The notes under the pieces: generated by a model
What the model was told of the DNA's origin: nothing
Database searches by the model: none
The model's input: only the letters and a program-made list of their open reading frames with translations
DNA from: JACPNK01 sp964479745
Lineage (GTDB): Bacteria; Patescibacteriota; Minisyncoccia; 2-02-FULL-40-12; IGHO2-12-FULL-4
Direction of reading: 5' to 3'
NCBI GenBank assembly: GCA_964479745.1
Contig: CAYZNJ010000008.1
Location: 1 to 20,854 of the forward strand
Length of the DNA stretch: 20,854 nt
Part shown: piece after piece, positions 5,826 to 12,165 of the stretch
Layout: each line of letters opens with the position of its first letter
Numbering within the stretch: position 1 is the stretch's first letter
Translations under genes and position numbers: made by a program

Positions 5826-7538
5826 TTAATCTGGCACAACTACCCAATTTACTTTTTGTTTTATTGTTTTCACTCTCAAGTTATCGCTGATTAGGAAAGT
5901 AATAAGATAGTTGCCGGGACTAAGGGTTGCCGGAAAAGTTAAGCCGAAACTAGCCAAACGGCGCGAATCCCTGACGGCATTTACGAACTGGTTGGCCGCA
6001 GTAATCTTAAACTCCGGCAACTCTTTCACAAGAACCGGCGGTTCTTTCTTGCTTAGTTTTAGTTCAACTATAATTTTAACCGTCAAATCCGGTATTTCAA
6101 CGGTCTCTTTATTGGCAAGTTTTTTTTCTTCAAATCTCACGCCCTCCAACAGAAAAAAGGTTGTCGGAGGCTGGTCTTTTTGAAACACAAGCTCCATGTA
6201 ACCCGTATTTTTGAATTTCAGGAGTTCTTTGCGAAGGTTTTCAAACTCTTCAGACAGACTAACCAAGCTCTTGCCAAAAGACCCCAGAACTTCCTTAATT
6301 TCTTTTTCTTTTTCCGGAAAAAGTTTGACCAACCGGTCGGTGTCTTTTTGTTCGGGGCTAAAAGTCCTTTGCCACCTCGAAACTCTGCTTATTGCTTCTA
6401 AGGTTTTTTTAGTTTTGGCGGACTGCTGATCCATCAAAACTTGCATTTTTTTGTCCTTTGCTTTGTCCATTTCTTTAGAACCTCTGATCTTTGCTGACTC
6501 TTCCATAAAGCTTACCGCCGAGGGGTCAAGAGACTTTAAAAGTTCCGTAAACCTGTCCAGCTGTTCTTTCTGCAGCTTATTAAGAGGCTCTATTTTGGTG
6601 TTGAAAGCAACAGAAGCCACCGAAAGGTCCGGTAAGGCAGCAGTTGCTTTGGCTAGACGGTCCAAAGCCCCAACGCCAAACATATCAGCGCTACGGTACG
6701 CTCCGCCAAAAACTTGTTCTGTGACCTGGTTGACATCAGTTTTTGGCGTATCGGCATAGATAAGCTTGTATCCAAAATAACTTGGTGCAACGCAAAGTTG
6801 GGCAAGCAGCCTGTCTCTCTCTGAATCCGGCAGGTCATTTCTTAACAAAAACTGCTCAACAGTTGGACTGGTTTCCATAAAAATATAGAGCATCTGATCT
6901 TCCGGATAATACCAACTTTCTACGTTTGGCGGACTCTCTATCACAAAAGTCTGTGTAAAATCGCTCCAACAGCTAGAACTGGTTAGCATCGACGTAGGGT
7001 TGGAAATCCTAAGTGTAACTCTTGATGGCGTTCGGATATGCTTATTAAACTTGTCCGGCTCCCCTCTTATTTCTCGGACCCACTCTCTGTCATCCAAGCC
7101 GTATTTTCTTTGTATTTTTTCTTTCAAAACAGGCCTGTCGCCAAATTCAGGCGCTGACTTAGTCAAGCTTTTTGCCTTTTTTTCTAATATCTTTATTTCC
7201 TCAATTTTGAGTTTGAGATCGTCAAACTTTTCCCAATAAACCAAATCCTTAGCTTCGGCAATGCTTTTTTCAACCAAAACCAAGGTTGCTTCCGCTTCGG
7301 CCGTGTTGTATCCCCGGCTTCGCTTTTCAAGCATCTGGCTGTTAAGTTTCTGGTAGCTGTCTTCAAGAGAATTAATCTTTTTTAAATACGAATTCTTCTG
7401 TTTGGCTACCTCTTTTTGTTCGGTAGTTTGTTTTTCTTTTTCTTTGTCAGGGCCTGTCTTGGGAATAGGAACTTCCAACTTGCAGGCCGCAGCGAACAGC
7501 AACAAAGAAAAAAAGCCTGCCAGTGAAGTTTTTCTCAC
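5826..7538 (-). CDS. Large coiled-coil lipoprotein of unknown function
   Basis: 570 aa from the GTG at 7538, chosen over an open upstream extension to 7592 because a strong Shine-Dalgarno (GGGGAGG, 7550-7544) sits 5 nt before it and the product then begins with a lipoprotein signal: MRKTSLAGFFSLLLFAAAC, with the lipobox Cys at residue 19. A Lys/Glu-rich coiled coil follows (about 38-130). The middle (about 160-300) contains aromatic-rich segments (FVIESPPNVESWYYPED, SYFGYKLIYAD) and two Cys (SSSCW, QLCVAP). After further helical segments the C-terminal 100 residues look like an Ig/fibronectin-type beta domain (LSPGNYLITFLISDNLRVKTIKQKVNWVVV). It would be membrane-anchored with a long stalk. 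No family recognised. Transcribed alone from 7734-7706, with a leader of about 160 nt. Confidence 0.8.
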   Translation of the reverse strand: MRKTSLAGFFSLLLFAAACKLEVPIPKTGPDKEKEKQTTEQKEVAKQKNSYLKKINSLEDSYQKLNSQMLEKRSRGYNTAEAEATLVLVEKSIAEAKDLVYWEKFDDLKLKIEEIKILEKKAKSLTKSAPEFGDRPVLKEKIQRKYGLDDREWVREIRGEPDKFNKHIRTPSRVTLRISNPTSMLTSSSCWSDFTQTFVIESPPNVESWYYPEDQMLYIFMETSPTVEQFLLRNDLPDSERDRLLAQLCVAPSYFGYKLIYADTPKTDVNQVTEQVFGGAYRSADMFGVGALDRLAKATAALPDLSVASVAFNTKIEPLNKLQKEQLDRFTELLKSLDPSAVSFMEESAKIRGSKEMDKAKDKKMQVLMDQQSAKTKKTLEAISRVSRWQRTFSPEQKDTDRLVKLFPEKEKEIKEVLGSFGKSLVSLSEEFENLRKELLKFKNTGYMELVFQKDQPPTTFFLLEGVRFEEKKLANKETVEIPDLTVKIIVELKLSKKEPPVLVKELPEFKITAANQFVNAVRDSRRLASFGLTFPATLSPGNYLITFLISDNLRVKTIKQKVNWVVVPD

Positions 7539-7705
7539 TTTTTCCTCCCCAAGAACATTGGGCAAACAAAAAACCGGAATTTCCAATTCCATCCCTTAGC
7601 ACTAGAAAAATGTTGTCAAAAAACAACACCATCTACCTAGGAATAGAGTCGAAAATCCCGGTTCTTCGGAGATTTGCCCTTTTCTTTATAGTAGTAGCTT
7701 GGCAT

Positions 7706-7734
7706 AGCATACTCCCAGTCAAAAAAACTGTCAA
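7706..7734 (-). promoter_or_regulatory. Promoter of the lipoprotein gene
   Basis: Minus strand: consensus TTGACA (7734-7729), 17-bp spacer, TATGCT (7711-7706). The predicted start near 7699 leaves a long leader of about 160 nt containing a GGAATT/AATTCC hairpin followed by GGTTTTTT, which could act as an attenuator. Confidence 0.6.
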
Positions 7735-7763
7735 ACAAAGCAACTTACTGTTATAAAAGCGCG

Positions 7764-8156
7764 CTAGTTCAAGTCTGTTAAGGTATTTTTAAAGTGCAAT
7801 ACTTTGGCTGTCTTGTCAAGAGAGTTAATAGTTATCGACAGGATATCAACACGCCATTCTTTGTTGCCGTTAAATTTTTGATTTAAAAATAAGCTTGCTG
7901 TTCTTATAATATGTCTGGCTTTTTTAGGATTTACCCGCAGTTCCGGGCTAAAATTACTTCCAAAATCCTTACTATTTGTTTTTACCTCGCAAAAAACGAC
8001 TACCCCATCTTTTTCGGCAATAATATCAATTTCTCCCCACGGTTTTTGGTAATTTTTAAAAAGTATTTTATATCCTCTGCTCTCCAAATACCTGGCAGCT
8101 ATGTTTTCCCCCAAGAAGCCGATTTTTTTACGATTGTCTTTATCTAAATTTTCCAT
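7764..8156 (-). CDS. yraN: YraN/UPF0102 family nuclease-fold protein
   Basis: 130 aa, the usual family length. YraN proteins have a restriction-endonuclease-like (Holliday-junction resolvase-like) fold; their biological role is unsettled. Family features seen: the N-terminal helix GFLGENIAARYLESRGYKIL, the central GEIDIIAEKDGVVVFCEVKT with probable active-site residues D44, E57 and K59, and the later VNPKKARHIIRTASLFL. Transcribed away from the M23 peptidase gene across a 218-bp intergenic region containing a parS-like palindrome. No convincing Shine-Dalgarno upstream of the ATG (GGGGTTTTCTATTTTT). Confidence 0.93.
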   Translation of the reverse strand: MENLDKDNRKKIGFLGENIAARYLESRGYKILFKNYQKPWGEIDIIAEKDGVVVFCEVKTNSKDFGSNFSPELRVNPKKARHIIRTASLFLNQKFNGNKEWRVDILSITINSLDKTAKVLHFKNTLTDLN

Positions 8157-8173
8157 AAAAATAGAAAACCCCG

Positions 8174-8201
8174 CTAAAATGTTTCACGCGAAACATTTTA
8201 G
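8174..8201. promoter_or_regulatory. parS-like palindrome 1
   Basis: The core TGTTTCACGCGAAACA (8180-8195) differs at one base from the B. subtilis parS consensus TGTTTCACGTGAAACA. The inverted repeat extends outward to 12 paired positions each side (C8174-G8201), broken only by an A/C mismatch near the centre. It lies between the divergent yraN and M23 genes, so it is not a terminator of either. Confidence 0.55.
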
Positions 8202-8209
8202 TGAAAACA

Positions 8210-8257
8210 TCAAAGTTGATAACTGACTTTGACAATAAAACCTTAAAAATATAGACT
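8210..8257 (+). promoter_or_regulatory. Candidate promoter with overlapping operator upstream of the M23 gene
   Basis: TTGACA at 8229-8234 with TATAGA (8250-8255, 15-bp spacer) or TAGACT (8252-8257, 17 bp). The -35 overlaps an inverted repeat TCAAAGT / ACTTTGA (8210-8216/8226-8232), which could be an operator. Transcripts from here would immediately enter the hairpin at 8266-8286. Confidence 0.45.
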
Positions 8258-8265
8258 TTAGTAGT

Positions 8266-8286
8266 AATTCTCAAGCGAGAATTTTT
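8266..8286 (+). terminator. Short leader hairpin with T-run upstream of the M23 gene
   Basis: AATTCTC-AAGC-GAGAATT with TTT after the stem, starting just a few bases after the predicted transcription start. Could be a weak attenuator. A second small hairpin, ATAGCT-TATT-AGCTAT, follows at 8314-8329. Confidence 0.4.
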
Positions 8287-8374
8287 GCTTTATTAGCACT
8301 TTCTATGGTTAAAATAGCTTATTAGCTATAAATCTAACATTGATACTCTGATTAAAAAAGTCTCCTCTCCTCTT

Positions 8375-9490
8375 GTGCGTTTGTTAAAAAGAGCAACCAA
8401 AGAAGCTAAAGAGAGAGAAGATAAAATAAGGCAAATCAAATCCCTGTGCCAAAAGGACTTTTTTGCTTTGTTTTTAATCATTTTTGTCTCCGGTTCGCTT
8501 ATTTCAGTTAAGGGTTCTAATTACGACAACGAAGGTGGACTTTTTGAACCAGTTAAAGAATATATTGAAGAAGGCGCTATTTCCGGCCTAGTTTTAAAAC
8601 AGGCTCAATCTGCCGGACTGGCCAATTCTTATACATTTTTAAGCATTGAAAACCAAGCTTCAAGTGAAAGTCCGGTTAATACTCTCCAGCAAACCTCTTT
8701 GTTGGCCTTTAACTCTTTAGAAAACAACTTTTCTGACTTCAAAAATAACCGCAACGACCAAATCGCAACTTACACGGTCCAGGAAGGCGACACCATATCT
8801 TTCATTGCTTCCGACTTCGGTGTAAGCGCCAACACGATTATTTGGGCCAATAACATACAAAACATAAACAGCATAAAACCGGGCGACGAATTGAAAATAC
8901 CTCCGATAAACGGGGTAATTCACAAAATCAAAAAAGGGGATACGGTTGCCTCCATTGCTAAAAAATATTCTGCTGACGAAGACAAAATAATTGAATTTAA
9001 CGCTCTGCCTAAAGACGGTTCTCTACAACTGGATGAAGAAATTATCGTGCCAGATGGTAAAATTCCACAGCAAAATCAAGCCAGCTACGCTTCCGGCGTC
9101 GCTTCTGTTATTAAAAGATTCGCCTATTTACCCAATCTTGGAGACTTTTTTATGATTCCCACGATTGGCAGAAATTGGGGCATACTTCACGGCAGAAACG
9201 GCGTTGATATTGCTAATTCCTGCGGTACACCGATATATGCAGCAGCCGATGGTTTGGCCTCTACCGTTGACGGGGCCGGCTGGAACGGGGGATTCGGCAA
9301 GTTTATAAAACTCGGCCACCCCAATGGAACTGAAACTATTTATGCCCACGCCAGTAAATTGCTTATAGATCAAGGCAAAAATATACTAAAAGGCCAGTTG
9401 ATAGCTTTAATGGGTTCAACCGGCCGTTCAACTGGCTGTCATTTACATTTTGAGGTTCATGGTGCCAAGAATCCACTGGCGAAGTACTAG
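8375..9490 (+). CDS. Membrane-anchored LysM-M23 peptidoglycan endopeptidase
   Basis: 371 aa. Domains in order: basic N-terminus, TM helix at about 29-46 (FFALFLIIFVSGSLISVK), linker, two LysM peptidoglycan-binding modules (about 132-176 and 181-226), and an M23 zinc metallopeptidase domain (about 255-370) that cuts peptide crosslinks of the wall. Zinc/active-site residues: H272-x5-D278 (HGRNGVD), H325 (YAHAS) and the HLH motif H356/H358. The first motif spaces His and Asp by five residues rather than the usual three. I used the GTG at 8375, but there is no Shine-Dalgarno, and the frame is open back to 8318. A TATAAA at 8327-8332 lies exactly 6 nt before an in-frame ATT at 8339, so a longer protein is possible. 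Likely acts in cell division or wall remodelling. Confidence 0.9.
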   Translation: MRLLKRATKEAKEREDKIRQIKSLCQKDFFALFLIIFVSGSLISVKGSNYDNEGGLFEPVKEYIEEGAISGLVLKQAQSAGLANSYTFLSIENQASSESPVNTLQQTSLLAFNSLENNFSDFKNNRNDQIATYTVQEGDTISFIASDFGVSANTIIWANNIQNINSIKPGDELKIPPINGVIHKIKKGDTVASIAKKYSADEDKIIEFNALPKDGSLQLDEEIIVPDGKIPQQNQASYASGVASVIKRFAYLPNLGDFFMIPTIGRNWGILHGRNGVDIANSCGTPIYAAADGLASTVDGAGWNGGFGKFIKLGHPNGTETIYAHASKLLIDQGKNILKGQLIALMGSTGRSTGCHLHFEVHGAKNPLAKY

Positions 9491-9520
9491 AAAATCTTGC
9501 AAAATAAGGTTTTGTAAATA

Positions 9521-9544
9521 AAAATGTTCCGCGCGGAACATTTT
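9521..9544. promoter_or_regulatory. parS-like palindrome 2
   Basis: A perfect 24-bp palindrome, AAAATGTTCCGCGCGGAACATTTT. The core TGTTCCGCGCGGAACA (9525-9540) keeps the TGTTCC/GGAACA arms known from parS variants but has GCGC rather than ACGT in the centre. It begins 31 bp after the M23 stop and could also help end that transcript. Confidence 0.5.
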
Positions 9545-9582
9545 GGGCTACTGACTGGAGTTTAGCGAATACATTCAGCCAA

Positions 9583-9782
9583 GCTAAGCCTGAAGAATAT
9601 TGCTTTTGAAGGCTCTGTAAGCTGTGGATCGCTCGCGAGCCGCTTTTTCAGCCCATTCAGCAGAATAAGATGACAAAGAGNNNNNNNNNNACTTGGCATC
9701 AGCGCGCGAAGCCCGGATAAAACTAATTAACTCGCTGGAAAAAAGAAAAAAAAAAAAAAAAGCAACGTTCTTCAGGCTTAGC
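9583..9782. repeat. About 200-bp inverted-repeat element containing an assembly gap
   Basis: Positions 9583-9607 and 9758-9782 are reverse complements at 23 of 25 bases. Between them lie an internal palindrome GCTCGCGAGC, the N10 gap (9681-9690) and a poly-A run of 16 (9746-9761) next to the right arm. No protein was recognised inside; a frame across it on the minus strand is mostly poly-Phe from the A-run. It could be a non-autonomous mobile element (MITE-like) or the ends of a hairpin RNA. Confidence 0.55.
9681..9690. other. Assembly gap (10 N)
   Basis: Ten N inside the inverted-repeat element; real length unknown. Hairpins and the nearby homopolymer are a plausible cause of the break. Confidence 0.95.
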
Positions 9783-9823
9783 AAAATAGGTTATTGTGAC
9801 ACGGTTGCACTAAACAAAACAAC

Positions 9824-9943
9824 ATTTGGCACAATGGCGCGCCCATTTGGCACAGTGCCAAATTGGTTGGCGTTAGGTTGGCGCAGTGTCGCGCCAAGCG
9901 CCAAATGGCGCTGTCGTTGACACTGTGCTATTGGCGCTGTCAG
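9824..9943. repeat. Dense cluster of GGCGC/TTTGGCAC palindromes
   Basis: About 120 bp of overlapping inverted repeats: ATTTGGCAC-A-GTGCCAAAT (9845-9863), TTGGCGC/GCGCCAA (9878-9884/9891-9897), GCGCCA-AA-TGGCGC (9899-9912), and an outer CAGTGTC/GACACTG (9884-9890/9919-9925) enclosing the third. The word ATTTGGCACA occurs twice, 21 bp apart. It lies between the convergent M23 and comM genes; no gene seen. The stems are alternatives, so several folds are possible. Confidence 0.6.
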
Positions 9944-9968
9944 TTAAATAGAAAACTTCCGCGTTATG

Positions 9969-11507
9969 CTAAAACACTCTGTCGCTGTCGCGAAATCTGA
10001 AGTTAATAGCTTCTTTTATGTGTTCCTGGCCTATGGCCTCTTTTTGGCCAAGATCGGCTATAGTCCGGGCTATTTTGAGAGTTCTATGATAACCTCTTCC
10101 GGATATGTGATATTTATCAACGAATTTTTCTAAGATAGTTTCAGTTTCTGCTGAAAGAGGACAAAAGAGGTGTATATTCTTAAAGCCGATTTCGGCATTT
10201 GTGTGAATCCCGGTGTTTTTAAACCTTTGAAGCTGTATTTTTCTGGCTTTTTTAACTATTTCCCTTATTTCAGAAGACGATTGGGCTTCTTTTTTACTGC
10301 TTAACTCTGAAAATGTTTCGCGCGGAACATTTATCTGAAGGTCAATTCTATCTAAAAGCGGGCCGGAAATTTTCTTTTTGTATCTTAAAACAGTGGATGG
10401 CAGACATAAACAGGTTTCGGTTTGACTGCCAAAATTACCGCAAGGACAGGGATTCATTGAAGCAACAAGCATAAATCTTGCCGGAAACCGGCTAGAACCG
10501 GCCGCTCTGGCAACAGTCACATAACCTTCTTCCATGGGCTGTCTTAAGGACTCTAAAACATTTCTTGGAAATTCCGGCAGTTCGTCCAGAAAAAGCACTC
10601 CTCGATGAGCTAAACTTATCTCGCCAGGACGGGGGATGTTGCCGCCGCCGATAATGCCTGCCGTTGAAATTGTGTGGTGGGGACTTCTAAATGGCCTTTG
10701 ATTTACAAAGGGTTTGTCCTTTGTCAGACCGGCAATACTGTAAATTCTTGTTGTCTCAATTGCTTCTTCGTAGGTTATGTCAGGCAATATGGTGTTAAGA
10801 GCTTTTGCCAGAATGGTTTTGCCGGAACCCGGCGGACCGAACATTAAGACATTGTGCCCTCCGGAAGCCGCAATCAGAAGAGCTCTTTTGGCGGTTTCCT
10901 GCCCTTTTATATCGGAAAAGTCGTATTCGCTTTGTATATCAACGTTTTCTCGCTGCCAGGTGGTTTCTTTTTCTGCTTCTATTCCCATTTCGTTCTTGAG
11001 ATAAGACGCGAGCTCCTTAAGATTTTCAACCCCGATAACTTTTAAGCCTTTTACCAAAGCGGCTTCTTTGGCGTTGGTTTTGGGTACAATTAGCTCATTA
11101 AACCTGTATTTTTGAGCCAAAATGGCGACAGACAAAATACCGTTCACGGCTCTCAATGAGCCGTCTAACGAAAGCTCGCCTGCAAAAAGGCGAGTTTTCG
11201 TTTCTTCCGGTTTAATTTGAGAAGTGGCGGCCAAATAGCCTACGGCGATGGGCAAATCAAACAGAGAACCTTCTTTTCTAATGCTTGCCGGAGCCAAATT
11301 TACAACAATTCTTAAGTTTTTTGACTTAGGATTAGCAAAACCGCTGTTTCTTATAGCAGAATCCAGCCTGTCTTTTGATTCTTCAACGCTTTTGTCCGGC
11401 AAACCGACAATATTGAAAAAATGAAGACCGGGGAAAGAATCAACCTCCACATCAATTTTTACAGCTTCCAAGCCGCTTAAAGCAGCCGAGGATATCTTTA
11501 CTGACAT
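9969..11507 (-). CDS. comM: YifB/ComM family Mg-chelatase-like AAA+ ATPase
   Basis: 512 aa, normal family length. ComM is a hexameric helicase-like AAA+ ATPase that promotes branch migration during natural transformation; YifB homologues in other bacteria are less defined. Domains: N-terminal Lon-S5-like ChlI fold (about 1-175; LRIVVNLAPASIRKEGSLFDLPIAVGYL), AAA+ core with Walker A GPPGSGKT (224-231) and Walker B LFLDE (305-309), a conserved Cys cluster C354-x-C356...C366-x-C368, GPLLDRIDL (382-390) and the C-terminal Mg-chelatase segment (SGRGYHRTLKIARTIADL). It starts 18 nt after the DksA-type gene, whose transcript it probably shares. A parS-like palindrome is embedded in its codons at VPRETF (394-399). 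It supports DNA uptake in this lineage. Confidence 0.96.
   Translation of the reverse strand: MSVKISSAALSGLEAVKIDVEVDSFPGLHFFNIVGLPDKSVEESKDRLDSAIRNSGFANPKSKNLRIVVNLAPASIRKEGSLFDLPIAVGYLAATSQIKPEETKTRLFAGELSLDGSLRAVNGILSVAILAQKYRFNELIVPKTNAKEAALVKGLKVIGVENLKELASYLKNEMGIEAEKETTWQRENVDIQSEYDFSDIKGQETAKRALLIAASGGHNVLMFGPPGSGKTILAKALNTILPDITYEEAIETTRIYSIAGLTKDKPFVNQRPFRSPHHTISTAGIIGGGNIPRPGEISLAHRGVLFLDELPEFPRNVLESLRQPMEEGYVTVARAAGSSRFPARFMLVASMNPCPCGNFGSQTETCLCLPSTVLRYKKKISGPLLDRIDLQINVPRETFSELSSKKEAQSSSEIREIVKKARKIQLQRFKNTGIHTNAEIGFKNIHLFCPLSAETETILEKFVDKYHISGRGYHRTLKIARTIADLGQKEAIGQEHIKEAINFRFRDSDRVF
10311..10332. promoter_or_regulatory. parS-like palindrome 3, inside comM
   Basis: AAATGTTTCGCGCGGAACATTT; the core TGTTTCGCGCGGAACA at 10314-10329 has one wobble-type asymmetry. 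It lies fully within comM codons (VPRETF), so it is not a terminator; parS sites inside genes are known. Confidence 0.5.
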
Positions 11508-11525
11508 TATTAAGTTCCCTCTTTT

Positions 11526-11897
11526 TTAGGCTTCCCTGGATTTTTGCTTGGCACAATCTATACAGAATTTAGCCGCAGGCATTGCTTTTAATCGAGTTGA
11601 AGTAATCTTTGCGGAACAGTTCTCGCATTGGCCATAGCTTTCGTCTTCAATTTTTTTAATAGTAGCTCTAATATCCCGCAATCTTTTTACAAGATTATTT
11701 TTAAGTATATTCAGCCTTTCAAATTCTTCTATTTCTCTGGCATTTTCGTCAACTCCGGTGCCTTCGTTGGGAAAGGGGACGATAAAATCGTCCTCGTTGT
11801 TAGGATCTTTTTTTGCAAAAGCCGCCAGTTCCGACAATATTTCGGCTTCTTCTTTACGAAGACTCTCTAAAAGTTTTTTCTGTTCATCTTTAGTCAT
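11526..11897 (-). CDS. DksA/TraR-type zinc-finger protein
   Basis: 123 aa from the ATG at 11897; a TTG 6 bases earlier is possible but less likely. Architecture of the DksA/TraR family: an N-terminal coiled coil (about 1-35 and 52-88) with an acidic middle (DPNNEDDFIVPFPNEG), then a C4 zinc finger with C91-x2-C94 (CENC) and C112-x2-C115 (CIDC). DksA-type proteins enter the RNA polymerase secondary channel and change promoter kinetics, often with ppGpp. The tip acidic residues needed for that activity cannot be judged by eye, so it may be a TraR-like or YocK-like relative. First gene of a probable operon with comM. Confidence 0.88.
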   Translation of the reverse strand: MTKDEQKKLLESLRKEEAEILSELAAFAKKDPNNEDDFIVPFPNEGTGVDENAREIEEFERLNILKNNLVKRLRDIRATIKKIEDESYGQCENCSAKITSTRLKAMPAAKFCIDCAKQKSREA

Positions 11898-11946
11898 AAG
11901 CAACTCTTAAGGCTAACATAAAATTTTGTTTGATTCAAAGTAAAAT

Positions 11947-11981
11947 ACTACAACTAGAAACCCGCTAGCTGTCAATGTCAA
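11947..11981 (-). promoter_or_regulatory. Candidate promoter of the dksA-like gene and comM
   Basis: Two adjacent consensus -35 hexamers, TTGACATTGACA (11981-11970), precede possible -10 boxes: TGTAGT (11952-11947, 17-bp spacer from the second hexamer) or TAGTAT (11950-11945, 19 bp). The leader would be about 45 nt. Confidence 0.45.
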
Positions 11982-11999
11982 AAATCCTTAGATTACAAT

Positions 12000-12052
12000 A
12001 AAAAAAGAGGCACTAATGCTCTTTGTTAACTGACTTGGAGAGCAAGTGCCTC
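12000..12052 (-). terminator. Terminator after the Pro-rich membrane gene
   Basis: Minus strand: GAGGCACT/AGTGCCTC plus TGCTCT/AGAGCA, 14 paired bases with a 2-nt bulge, followed by seven T. It stands about 115 bp beyond the stop at 12166; the space between holds no gene that I can see. Confidence 0.75.
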
Positions 12053-12165
12053 AAAAAATAAATAACCAGTCGCCCCATAAAATTGGTGGCAACCAGATGA
12101 CAAGGTTCTAGTTGAAGGCTATCATATCTAAAATAAAAAGTCAATAAGAAACTGTGGATAAGTCT

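Noticed and set aside
7071..7084. TCTCGGACC word resembling the polA hairpin arm
   Set aside because: Only nine bases and no inverted partner; expected by chance and explained by lipoprotein codons.
7560..7592. Longer start of the lipoprotein at ATG 7592
   Set aside because: It would add 18 residues in front of a perfect lipoprotein signal peptide and ignore the GGGGAGG Shine-Dalgarno placed for the GTG at 7538.
9584..9784. Minus-strand 66-codon frame across the N10 gap
   Set aside because: It reads through the poly-A run as poly-Phe, crosses the gap and coincides with the inverted-repeat arms; no expression signals.
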